Shown piece by piece: positions 1 to 5,501 of a DNA stretch of 9,491 nucleotides. Position numbers and translations under genes: made by a program. The stretch's first letter is position 1. Every line of letters starts with the position of its first letter. Location of the stretch: positions 1-9,491 of the forward strand of contig WAQV01000077.1 in NCBI GenBank assembly GCA_015520065.1. The letters run 5' to 3'. Source of the DNA: Candidatus Pacearchaeota archaeon. GTDB taxonomy: Archaea; Nanobdellota; Nanobdellia; Pacearchaeales; GW2011-AR1. The notes under the pieces were generated by a model. That model searched no databases, was not told where the DNA came from, and saw nothing but the letters and a program-made list of their open reading frames with translations.

Positions 1-24
1 CTCGGAGATGTGTATAAGAGACAG
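1..24. other. Nextera/Tn5 sequencing adapter remnant (artefact)
   Basis: Bases 6-24 are exactly the 19-bp Tn5 mosaic end AGATGTGTATAAGAGACAG, and bases 1-5 (CTCGG) continue into the Illumina Nextera read-2 adapter. This is library-preparation sequence left at a contig end, not a transposon in the organism. Genomic sequence begins at base 25, where the reading frame of the neighbouring partial gene is cut. Confidence 0.97.
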
Positions 25-184
25 TCCCATAAGTGAGATTCCAATTCAATAAAGTTCCAAGAGTTGGGTCTAAAATCCAGTGTGCTGTATTTTTTATGCT
101 CTCTATGCTATCCCATAAAAATGCTATGAAAAAAGATGCTATCATTACTACAACCACTGGCATAAAACTTCCTTTATTGCTCAT
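25..184 (-). CDS. DUF106 / EMC3-TMCO1-like membrane insertase, N-terminal part only
   Basis: The gene starts at the ATG at 184 and runs off the genomic sequence at the adapter, so only 53 residues are visible. They hold a hydrophobic segment (about residues 8-23, MPVVVVMIASFFIAFLW), then a stretch ending ILDPTLGTLLNWNLTYG. The LDPTLG-LLNWNLT pattern resembles the start of the archaeal DUF106 family, Oxa1/YidC/EMC3-superfamily proteins that help insert membrane proteins. Location just after secY is the usual archaeal context, though adenylate kinase is missing between them. The 64-nt gap before it carries its own TATA-like box and no Shine-Dalgarno site. The catalytic or pore part of the protein is not in the window, so the family call rests on the N-terminus and synteny. 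Confidence 0.72.
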
Positions 185-207
185 TTTGATTTGAAGTTTT
201 TAACTTA

Positions 208-215
208 TATTTAAA
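208..215 (-). promoter_or_regulatory. TATA-like box for the DUF106 gene
   Basis: On the minus strand this reads TTTAAATA (extended TTTTAAATATAAG), centred about 27 nt before the ATG at 184. The spacing predicts a transcript starting at or near the start codon. The gap is A/T-rich throughout, so the exact box is uncertain. Confidence 0.45.
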
Positions 216-248
216 ACAAGAAAGAGTTTTTAAATATTGGTTTTCCCT

Positions 249-1694
249 TTATTTCCCAATAAACTTTCTCAATGCGGGGTTCATATCCATTGAGTGCTGC
301 TGAGCTATGTTTTGGTAAAACTGGAACATAATCATTATGACAAGAAGTATTGCTGTTCCTGAAACCAAAGCTCCCATAAGGTCAGTGATCGCTGCCAAAA
401 GACCTATTGCCATCCCTCCCATAACTGTTAGAGGCATTATATATCTGTCTAAAATGTTTTCAAGAACTCTCACATCCTGCCTGAATCCTGCAACTTGCAA
501 TCCTGAAGCCGAAATTCTTTTTGCCTGTGATTCTGCATCCATTCCTGCAGTTTTAACCCAAAACACTGCAAACAGAGTTGAAAAAAACATAAAGAAAAGT
601 ATATGTGTTAAACCTTGAAGGAAGTGCTTAGGCATTAGTCCTCCCCTTATAGCTAACTCAAGAATATTTGTAGAACCCATCCAAAACGCAAGCCCTGAAA
701 CCGGCTGCCCTCCAACAAACTTTCCTAAAAACCCGAAATAAGATGCAAACTTTGCTGCTCCTGTGCATTGTTCTGCAGCACTGTTGTCAAAACACGGAGC
801 AGCAACATTCTCAACAAGCCCTCCTAAAAGCTGTATATTTGCTATTAGAGCTGCTGTAAGTATAACGGGGATTACAGAAGCATAAAAGAAAGACAAAGGC
901 CACTTGATTGCATAGCCTCTAAGTCTTCCAAAAGAAAGAGGAATCTCAACTTTCAAAGACTGTACCCATACTACCACTAAGAAAATAATAAGAGTTGATA
1001 AAATTGCTGCAAAAGCTGATAAAAACTCGATAGGGTATTTATTGATTAAAGATTGTATAAGAACAAAAACTTTTCCAGAACATAGAGTTTCCTTAAAGTC
1101 AAGCAAGCAGTTTTTTCCCTGCTGGTTTATAAACTGAAATGCCTGTGTAAAAAGCCTCCAGCTGACTCCTGCAGCAATAAACAGACTGACTCCAGAGCCA
1201 ATTCCCCATTTTTCTGTAAGCTCATTCATATAGTAAATTGCCAGTCCTCCAAGTATAAGCTGCAAAATAACAATATGCGTGAATCCTGGAGCTGCCTGAA
1301 GTCCTTGCATTAAAACATAAACCAGAGCCTCAAAAACTATAAAGAACAGTATTAAAAGCTTCTGGACTCCTTGAAAAAATTTCTTTCCTTCAGAAGTTGT
1401 GGTGTCAATCTCAAGTATTCCAGACCCTGTCAGCAGCTGAAGTATAATTGAAGCCATTACTATTGGACCTATTCCTAAAGAGATTATACTTCCAAAGTCA
1501 GTTCCAAGAATTATAGCAAGATATTCAAACCTCTCAAGAGCATTATTTGAAAGTCCGAACAAAGGTATGTTTGCAAGAATAAAAAACAGGACAAGAACAA
1601 TTAGAGTCCATTTTAGCTTTACATTAAAACTTAGTTTTCTCTCTTCGGGTTTTATAACTTCAGGAATATAGCTGAAAATCCCTCTCAAATCCAT
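249..1694 (-). CDS. secY: Protein translocase subunit SecY (Sec61 alpha homologue)
   Basis: This is the pore subunit of the SecYE-beta translocon in the cytoplasmic membrane, through which secreted and membrane proteins pass. At 481 residues it is within the archaeal range. The N-terminal segment (about 7-28) is followed by ten plausible membrane helices. A plug region lies near LGTDFGSIISLGIGPIVMAS (63-82), a cytosolic loop with FGRLRGYAIKWP at 255-266, and the last long loop with KTAGMDAESQAKRI at 381-394. All four cysteines (196, 205, 301, 310) fall in the predicted external loops TM5/6 and TM7/8, as two C-x8-C pairs. The ATG at 1694 lies 24 nt beyond the previous gene's stop and has a TATA-like box at leaderless spacing. 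rpl15 is not directly upstream, as it usually is in archaea; three secreted-protein genes lie between. Confidence 0.97.
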   Translation of the reverse strand: MDLRGIFSYIPEVIKPEERKLSFNVKLKWTLIVLVLFFILANIPLFGLSNNALERFEYLAIILGTDFGSIISLGIGPIVMASIILQLLTGSGILEIDTTTSEGKKFFQGVQKLLILFFIVFEALVYVLMQGLQAAPGFTHIVILQLILGGLAIYYMNELTEKWGIGSGVSLFIAAGVSWRLFTQAFQFINQQGKNCLLDFKETLCSGKVFVLIQSLINKYPIEFLSAFAAILSTLIIFLVVVWVQSLKVEIPLSFGRLRGYAIKWPLSFFYASVIPVILTAALIANIQLLGGLVENVAAPCFDNSAAEQCTGAAKFASYFGFLGKFVGGQPVSGLAFWMGSTNILELAIRGGLMPKHFLQGLTHILFFMFFSTLFAVFWVKTAGMDAESQAKRISASGLQVAGFRQDVRVLENILDRYIMPLTVMGGMAIGLLAAITDLMGALVSGTAILLVIMIMFQFYQNIAQQHSMDMNPALRKFIGK

Positions 1695-1706
1695 GATTAT
1701 TAATCA
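1694..1706. repeat. 13-bp perfect palindrome at the secY start
   Basis: The sequence TGATTAATAATCA (minus strand) has 6-bp arms around a single base, and its last base is the A of the secY ATG. It sits between the secY TATA-like box and the coding sequence, at the expected transcription start. It could be an operator, but six-base arms will arise by chance a few times in a window of this size. Confidence 0.25.
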
Positions 1707-1715
1707 GAAACATTG

Positions 1716-1725
1716 TTTTTAAAGG
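1716..1725 (-). promoter_or_regulatory. TATA-like box for secY
   Basis: The minus strand reads CCTTTAAAAA, with the TTTAAA core centred about 26 nt before the secY ATG at 1694. It overlaps the stop codon of the upstream gene (1719-1721). The spacing fits a leaderless secY transcript, and no Shine-Dalgarno sequence is visible in the 24-nt gap. Confidence 0.5.
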
Positions 1726-2933
1726 TTATTTTCCAGCTCTTCAGCTATCTGTCCTATCCTCTGGTTGTGTTTGTTCAGCAATTCATAAGCCATTCTTGCA
1801 AGACCTTTTCCTAAAAGTTTAGGCAAGAAAGAAACTGATTTTGACTTTCCAGTGTCCTTGCTTTCCTTGAAAACAGTGTATGTTCCATCATCATTAACCT
1901 TGAAGTAGCTTACATAGTCTTCTCCTTCAGGACGATAAAAAACAATCTCTTGAGGAAGGTCTGGTTTTCCTGTGAGCATTATTTTTACTTCTTCTCCAAC
2001 ACTGATTATTTTGTTCCCGTTTCTTACAGCAAACTCTCCTCTACTTATCAGCCCAGGAAAGCCGTCTTCCTGACTAAAAATCTCTATGTAGCTTCCCTCT
2101 CCAAGACTCACTACAGAAAACCTCTTTCCTTCACTGAAGATTTTATTTCCATCTAAAAACTGAACTTTTTCCAGAGCATCAAACCCGTATCCTGATGCTG
2201 AAAACCCCTCCTCAGACCCTATAATAATTCCACTTCCATCAGAATAGAAAGAAACATAATCTCCAATATGTTTTTCTCCATCAAAATAAATATCTCTTTC
2301 AGCGTAGCTGTTGCTGTAAACTCTAATCCCATCTATTGTAACAGACTTTTTTTCTGGAATACTCCATTTTTCTTCATTAGGAATATATTTGAGGCTGCCT
2401 TTCTCTATGGTTTTTCCTGAAGGAAGAGTAATATTTTTTCCACGCAAAACAATCTCTTCTTTGTTTTCAGCAGAAGGAAGTTGTTCTATGCTGCCGCCTT
2501 CTTCCAGAACAATCTCTCCTGTTTTTCCATCATAGAATACTTTTGAGTTTGGAGGAACGCTGAATGTTGTTCCTCCTAAAGTATATGTGCCTCCATTTTC
2601 ATCTGTAGTGAACTCTGCTTTTACAATATCTCCATATTTGTTTAGCTCTATTACAGAATCTCCAGATGGTTTTATATTCTTAAATTCATTTCCGTGTTTA
2701 TCAACAAAAACAGAATCCTCTTTATTGAACTCTATAACTCCTCCATTCTCTGTTTTTGTCACATCTATCCCTGTTCCGGACATTTCAATGCCGTTCATTC
2801 CAAGTATAGATGCTACATCTATTACCTCACTCTGGATTTGAGAAGATAATGCAATAAAATGAAAAACCAGGAAGAAGCCAGCTAAAAGGAAAATTCCTGC
2901 ATGCTTATTTAGTGTTTTGCAGTTCGTTTCCAT
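1719..2933 (-). CDS. Secreted or membrane-anchored beta-rich protein, unknown function
   Basis: I do not recognise this 404-residue protein. A short polar N-terminus is followed by a hydrophobic segment (about 12-30, AGIFLLAGFFLVFHFIALS), a signal peptide or single anchor. Residues about 35-360 are a long run of short beta-prone pieces rich in Gly, Ser, Asp and Glu. They have recurring pieces such as GGVIEF, GDSVIEL, GEIVLEEGGSIEQL and GSYIEIF, which suggests a beta-solenoid or repeated beta domain outside the cell. The last 37 residues (about 368-404) look helical and basic/amphipathic. The only cysteine is C5, before the hydrophobic segment. The ATG lies 3 nt after the stop of the 245-aa gene, so the two are probably co-transcribed. 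An A/T-rich stretch near 2950-2966 could be a weak extra promoter. Confidence 0.8.
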   Translation of the reverse strand: METNCKTLNKHAGIFLLAGFFLVFHFIALSSQIQSEVIDVASILGMNGIEMSGTGIDVTKTENGGVIEFNKEDSVFVDKHGNEFKNIKPSGDSVIELNKYGDIVKAEFTTDENGGTYTLGGTTFSVPPNSKVFYDGKTGEIVLEEGGSIEQLPSAENKEEIVLRGKNITLPSGKTIEKGSLKYIPNEEKWSIPEKKSVTIDGIRVYSNSYAERDIYFDGEKHIGDYVSFYSDGSGIIIGSEEGFSASGYGFDALEKVQFLDGNKIFSEGKRFSVVSLGEGSYIEIFSQEDGFPGLISRGEFAVRNGNKIISVGEEVKIMLTGKPDLPQEIVFYRPEGEDYVSYFKVNDDGTYTVFKESKDTGKSKSVSFLPKLLGKGLARMAYELLNKHNQRIGQIAEELENNL

Positions 2934-2936
2934 GTT

Positions 2937-3674
2937 TTATATAACTTGATATTTATTTACAAATATCCAGTTAAAAGCCTGGTCATTTATTTTTGAGTGA
3001 TTGTCTGTTACAATAAATAAAACCTCTCCATTACCTATTTCAACAAGATTAATCTCAATATCATTTTTTGATGCCACATCTAAAATGCAACTCATGCAGA
3101 TAGTGTTTTTTCCTTCCTGTTCTTTCATTATCTCATAAATAGAATCATAAACTATTCCTGCTCTTACAGGAATTCTGACACTTCCAAACTCCTCAATAAC
3201 TGAAGTTGTTCCTGCTTTAGAAACCTTTATTGAAGATACTATGTTAAAAACAACTTCCTCTAGTTCTATTTTTGTTTTTACTTTTATTGATGGATTTTCT
3301 ATATCAAAATCTTCTAAGTTTTCAAGATTTTTCGAGCATATTGTCAGTTTCCTGTTTGCATAAAGAGAGATTTCTCTTTCTACATCCTCTTTCATTGGCA
3401 TCAAATTCTTTCCATTAATATAGTAATAAGGAATCTTGTCAGAATTTGATGTCTTTGGAGGAAAAAAGTATCCTCCGCCAATGCCTACCTCGTAAACTGC
3501 CTCTTCTCCTGCATCTTTAACGCATTCTTCAACAAATGATTTAATGTCGCTTATTTCAGAAAATCTCAAATCAGAAAAATTGCCTCTCCCTTTAAAAATG
3601 AAGAACAGCGCAATTCCTCCAATCAGGACTATTGATATAATTATAAATACTGTAAGCTGCCCTCTTTTTTCCAT
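2937..3674 (-). CDS. Membrane-anchored extracytoplasmic protein with pilin-like N-terminus, unknown function
   Basis: This 245-residue protein begins MEKRGQLTVF followed by a hydrophobic helix (about 8-27). A basic-Gly-Gln junction directly before a hydrophobic stretch resembles class III (type IV pilin/archaellin) signal sequences cut by PibD/FlaK-type peptidases, with the cut expected after G5; a plain N-terminal anchor is the alternative. The rest would lie outside the cell. It contains a segment FVEECVKDAGEEAVYEVGIG followed by GGYFFPP (about 47-73), of a kind I associate with secreted DPANN proteins. Its cysteines are C51, C113, C193 and C196; the last two form a C-M-S-C motif that could be redox-active, bind metal or form disulfides. 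It has its own TATA box and ends 3 nt before the beta-rich protein gene. No known function is assigned. Confidence 0.82.
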   Translation of the reverse strand: MEKRGQLTVFIIISIVLIGGIALFFIFKGRGNFSDLRFSEISDIKSFVEECVKDAGEEAVYEVGIGGGYFFPPKTSNSDKIPYYYINGKNLMPMKEDVEREISLYANRKLTICSKNLENLEDFDIENPSIKVKTKIELEEVVFNIVSSIKVSKAGTTSVIEEFGSVRIPVRAGIVYDSIYEIMKEQEGKNTICMSCILDVASKNDIEINLVEIGNGEVLFIVTDNHSKINDQAFNWIFVNKYQVI

Positions 3675-3694
3675 TATACACCAATTATCTTGAG

Positions 3695-3703
3695 TTATAT
3701 AAA
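3695..3703 (-). promoter_or_regulatory. TATA box for the 245-aa gene
   Basis: The minus strand reads TTTATATAA, an almost ideal archaeal TATA box and the best in the window. It is centred 25 nt before the ATG at 3674, which predicts a leaderless transcript. A GGTG just upstream of the ATG could act as a Shine-Dalgarno site if transcription begins further upstream. Confidence 0.65.
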
Positions 3704-3706
3704 ATT

Positions 3707-3724
3707 ATTGTCTTAAGAAACAAT
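3707..3724 (-). terminator. Short hairpin between two genes: terminator or operator candidate
   Basis: Minus-strand ATTGTTTCTTAAGACAAT can fold into a 7-bp stem (one G-T pair) with a four-base loop, followed by AATTTTA. It lies 29 nt past the stop of the 139-aa gene and ends 3 nt before the TATA box of the 245-aa gene. It could end the first transcript or, by position over the BRE, serve as a regulator site. The stem is AT-rich and weak. Confidence 0.3.
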
Positions 3725-3752
3725 TGCAACTAAGAATTCTGGATAAACTCTT

Positions 3753-4172
3753 TCAAGGAGTTTTTGGCATTAAGTAAAATTCAACAACCCTTGAAGAAAA
3801 CTCTCCACTTACTTTTATAGTATATTTTCCATAACCTCCTTTTGAATCTCTTATCTTTTTAGATAGATTTATCAGAAGCGGCTGCTTTTTTTCAATTAAA
3901 TGAATTTTGTTATAAATTTCCTTTCCGTCTGGATTTGTTATTGAGATTATATACTCTCCTTTCTTCTCAGGAATAAAGACAAAAGGAATCATATTTTTAA
4001 TCTCTCCATCATCAATAATTCTATTAGAATTCTTGTCTGTGGCATAAATTATTTTCTTGTCAGTTTTTTTCTTATATTGGAACTCGTTTGTTTGAGGCTC
4101 TGAAAGAGATGCTGGTGCATTCTGGCTTAACAGAACTCCTACAGCCACTAGTGAGATTAATGTTTTTTTCAT
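3753..4172 (-). CDS. Small secreted protein with EF-hand-like calcium loop, unknown function
   Basis: This 139-residue protein has a typical Sec signal peptide: MKK, a hydrophobic core (about 5-15) and a likely cut after A19-P20-A21. The mature part holds DKNSNRIIDDGE at 46-57. Its acidic and amide residues D46, N48, N50, D54 and E57 take positions 1, 3, 5, 9 and 12 of an EF-hand loop, with hydrophobic I53 at position 8; only the usual Gly at position 6 (here R51) is missing. A beta-rich stretch follows (about 63-135, for example GEYIISITNPDGKEIYNKIHL and GKYTIKVSGEF), suggesting an Ig-like or C2-like beta sandwich. There are no cysteines. Calcium binding is inferred from the loop alone. It is transcribed from its own promoter and precedes two other secreted-protein genes. 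Confidence 0.8.
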   Translation of the reverse strand: MKKTLISLVAVGVLLSQNAPASLSEPQTNEFQYKKKTDKKIIYATDKNSNRIIDDGEIKNMIPFVFIPEKKGEYIISITNPDGKEIYNKIHLIEKKQPLLINLSKKIRDSKGGYGKYTIKVSGEFSSRVVEFYLMPKTP

Positions 4173-4193
4173 GAATTCTTTATGCTGCTCAAC

Positions 4194-4201
4194 TATTTAA
4201 A
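4194..4201 (-). promoter_or_regulatory. TATA-like box for the 139-aa gene
   Basis: The minus strand reads TTTAAATA, centred about 25 nt before the ATG at 4172. No Shine-Dalgarno sequence lies between them, again fitting a leaderless transcript. It marks the start of a transcription unit separate from the ribosomal genes. Confidence 0.55.
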
Positions 4202-4259
4202 CTTTACTTATGATGCCATTATAGAGTGGTTATACATGTAGGTTCATATTTAAATTTAG

Positions 4260-4319
4260 CAAAAACATATGAAATTTATGTAGAAATAATTAAAATTCGA
4301 GATAAAAAATCAGAAACAT
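4260..4319 (-). terminator. T-rich region after rpl15, possible archaeal terminator
   Basis: Directly past the rpl15 stop the minus strand carries repeated T runs (TTTTTT at 4309-4304, TTTT near 4294-4291, TTTTT at 4265-4261) without a stable hairpin. Oligo-T tracts in the non-template strand end transcription in archaea, and this is the only sizeable gap (147 nt) in the window. The region is AT-rich, so the tracts may be chance. Confidence 0.4.
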
Positions 4320-4805
4320 TTAGGAAGAGCTTTCCAAACTCTGTTCCTCTGTGTTTTCTGTTTTTGCTAAAATTATCTCTCCTCCAGCTTCTTTTACAGC
4401 ATCTATTGCTGATTTTGAGGCTTCTTTTGCATGAATTAGAAGCTTGTTTTTTAGTTTGTAGTCCTTTGAGTTAAGAATCTTGTAATCTTTCAAGTTTATT
4501 TCAAACTTATCTCCTTTCTTTGCAGCAAAGCTTCCTAAATTCTGCTCAATTACCTGAAGAGTTATTCTTTTTCTCTTATCCTTTTTTGTTTTTCTGCTTG
4601 TTACTCCTTGTTTTCCAAAATACTTATTTCCGTAGAGTTTTGTAACAAGGGTTTTTTTGTGGTCTGCTCTTTTTCCTGTTCCTGACATTCCTTTTCCGCC
4701 TTTGTTTCCAGACTTTCTTTTGTTCTTTCTTGCTCCGCTACCATGAGTTCCCATTCCTTTTCCGTGATACCTTGAAGACTTTTTTCTTTTATGCGTTTTT
4801 TTCAT
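4320..4805 (-). CDS. rpl15: Large subunit ribosomal protein uL15 (L15)
   Basis: A 161-residue uL15, a large-subunit protein with a long Gly/Lys-rich N-terminal tail that threads into 23S rRNA. The tail (about 1-50) contains KSSRYHGKGMGTHGSGARK and GGKGMSGTGKRADHK, which matches the archaeal/eukaryotic form; the globular end carries KGDKFEINLKDYKILN and the typical AKEASKSAIDAVKEAGG (about 125-141). The ATG at 4805 is preferred over a TTG four codons upstream, because it is the only ATG, matches the family's MKK-type start, and has GGAG six bases before it. One nucleotide separates it from the stop of the 87-residue gene. It is the last ribosomal gene here before a 147-nt gap. Confidence 0.96.
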   Translation of the reverse strand: MKKTHKRKKSSRYHGKGMGTHGSGARKNKRKSGNKGGKGMSGTGKRADHKKTLVTKLYGNKYFGKQGVTSRKTKKDKRKRITLQVIEQNLGSFAAKKGDKFEINLKDYKILNSKDYKLKNKLLIHAKEASKSAIDAVKEAGGEIILAKTENTEEQSLESSS

Positions 4806-4806
4806 T

Positions 4807-5070
4807 TTATACTCCAATCTTTCTTCCTAATCTTTCACTAAAAATTAAATATGCTCCACGAAGTGAAAGATAGTCCGGATTGTTTTTATTTAATTCATTG
4901 GAAAGTTCATTATATGTTTCTTTTAAAATATCTCTCAGCTCTTCTATAGTATAACCACGGCTTCTTTCAGTATTTCCAGAGCATGGCTCATCGCATTTGC
5001 AAATATTAATTACTCTATTCATCTCAGGATTATTTTCCAATGTTTTCTTTGAAGCATTTTTGATTTCCAT
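4807..5070 (-). CDS. Unrecognised 87-residue cysteine-motif protein inside the ribosomal operon
   Basis: I do not recognise this protein. From the ATG at 5070 it has 87 residues; a longer TTG-started frame overlapping rpl30 seems less likely. The first half is polar and holds NICKCDEPCSGN (22-33), a C-x-C-x3-C group (C24, C26, C30) that might bind metal, although a fourth ligand is not obvious. The second half is helical: YTIEELRDILKETYNELSNELNKNNPDYLSLRGAYLIFSERLG (about 40-82), looking like two helices with a short turn. There is no signal peptide or membrane segment, so it should be cytoplasmic. It is one base after rpl30 and one base before rpl15, so it is translated with them. Because rpl30-rpl15 is normally an unbroken pair, an insertion here points to a lineage-specific ribosome- or translation-linked role, but that is guesswork. 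Confidence 0.75.
   Translation of the reverse strand: MEIKNASKKTLENNPEMNRVINICKCDEPCSGNTERSRGYTIEELRDILKETYNELSNELNKNNPDYLSLRGAYLIFSERLGRKIGV
4812..4815 (-). promoter_or_regulatory. Shine-Dalgarno site of rpl15
   Basis: GGAG on the minus strand lies six bases before the ATG at 4805, within the last codons of the preceding gene. It supports the ATG over the upstream TTG as the rpl15 start. Confidence 0.55.
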
Positions 5071-5071
5071 T

Positions 5072-5497
5072 TTACAACATCCTTTCAATTAAATCATTTA
5101 TTTTTTCTTTATTATCTCCTAAAACTCCTTTGCCAACACCAAAGTGTTTTTTGCTGTCAATACCTCCTCTTGGAGGATGAAGCCTAAAAAACGGCTTTAA
5201 GTTAAGCTCCTCGTATTTTTTTCCTTTTTCCAGCTCTTCTGCAACTTTTTTTGCATCAATCTTTTTTGATTTGTCTATTGGCTGTCCTCTTGCCTCAAGA
5301 AGTTTGACAAATGTTTCTTTATTTATCTTGCCGAAAGCAACAAAGTCTTTTAGCTTTTTTATCATTCCCAACTGTTCTTTTGTAGGGTTTGGCAATACAA
5401 TGCAGGCATATTTCCTTCTAAGTCTAAGTCTGTGGAGAGTTTCCTTTATATCTTTCCTCAATCCTACTTGTCCTCTTATTCTTATTACGCACATCAT
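5072..5497 (-). CDS. rpl30: Large subunit ribosomal protein uL30 (L30)
   Basis: A 141-residue uL30 of the longer archaeal/eukaryotic type; the bacterial protein is about 60 residues. It starts MMCVIRIRGQVGLRKDIKETLHRLRLRRKYACIVLP, which is the family signature with the ferredoxin-like beta-alpha fold that binds 23S rRNA. The C-terminal extension ends FRLHPPRGGIDSKKHFGVGKGVLGD, also typical of archaea. The longest frame begins 14 codons earlier, inside rps5, and adds residues with no family counterpart. The ATG-ATG at 5497/5494, four bases after the rps5 stop, is therefore the better start; which of the two is used is not decided. No clear Shine-Dalgarno site is seen. Confidence 0.95.
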   Translation of the reverse strand: MMCVIRIRGQVGLRKDIKETLHRLRLRRKYACIVLPNPTKEQLGMIKKLKDFVAFGKINKETFVKLLEARGQPIDKSKKIDAKKVAEELEKGKKYEELNLKPFFRLHPPRGGIDSKKHFGVGKGVLGDNKEKINDLIERML

Positions 5498-5501
5498 TTT
5501 A

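Noticed and set aside
1711..1713. Alternative ATG upstream of secY
   Set aside because: Out of frame with secY and does not lead to a SecY-like N-terminus.
4212..4300. tRNA-like pieces on the plus strand (a D-arm-like GAGTGGTTA and a TTCGAGA loop)
   Set aside because: No acceptor stem closes, and the sequence around TTCGAGA does not pair as a T-stem. Chance similarity in AT-rich DNA.
4226..4474. Plus-strand open frame starting at a GTG in the 147-nt gap
   Set aside because: Most of it runs antisense to rpl15 and becomes leucine-rich low complexity there. No promoter or Shine-Dalgarno support was seen.
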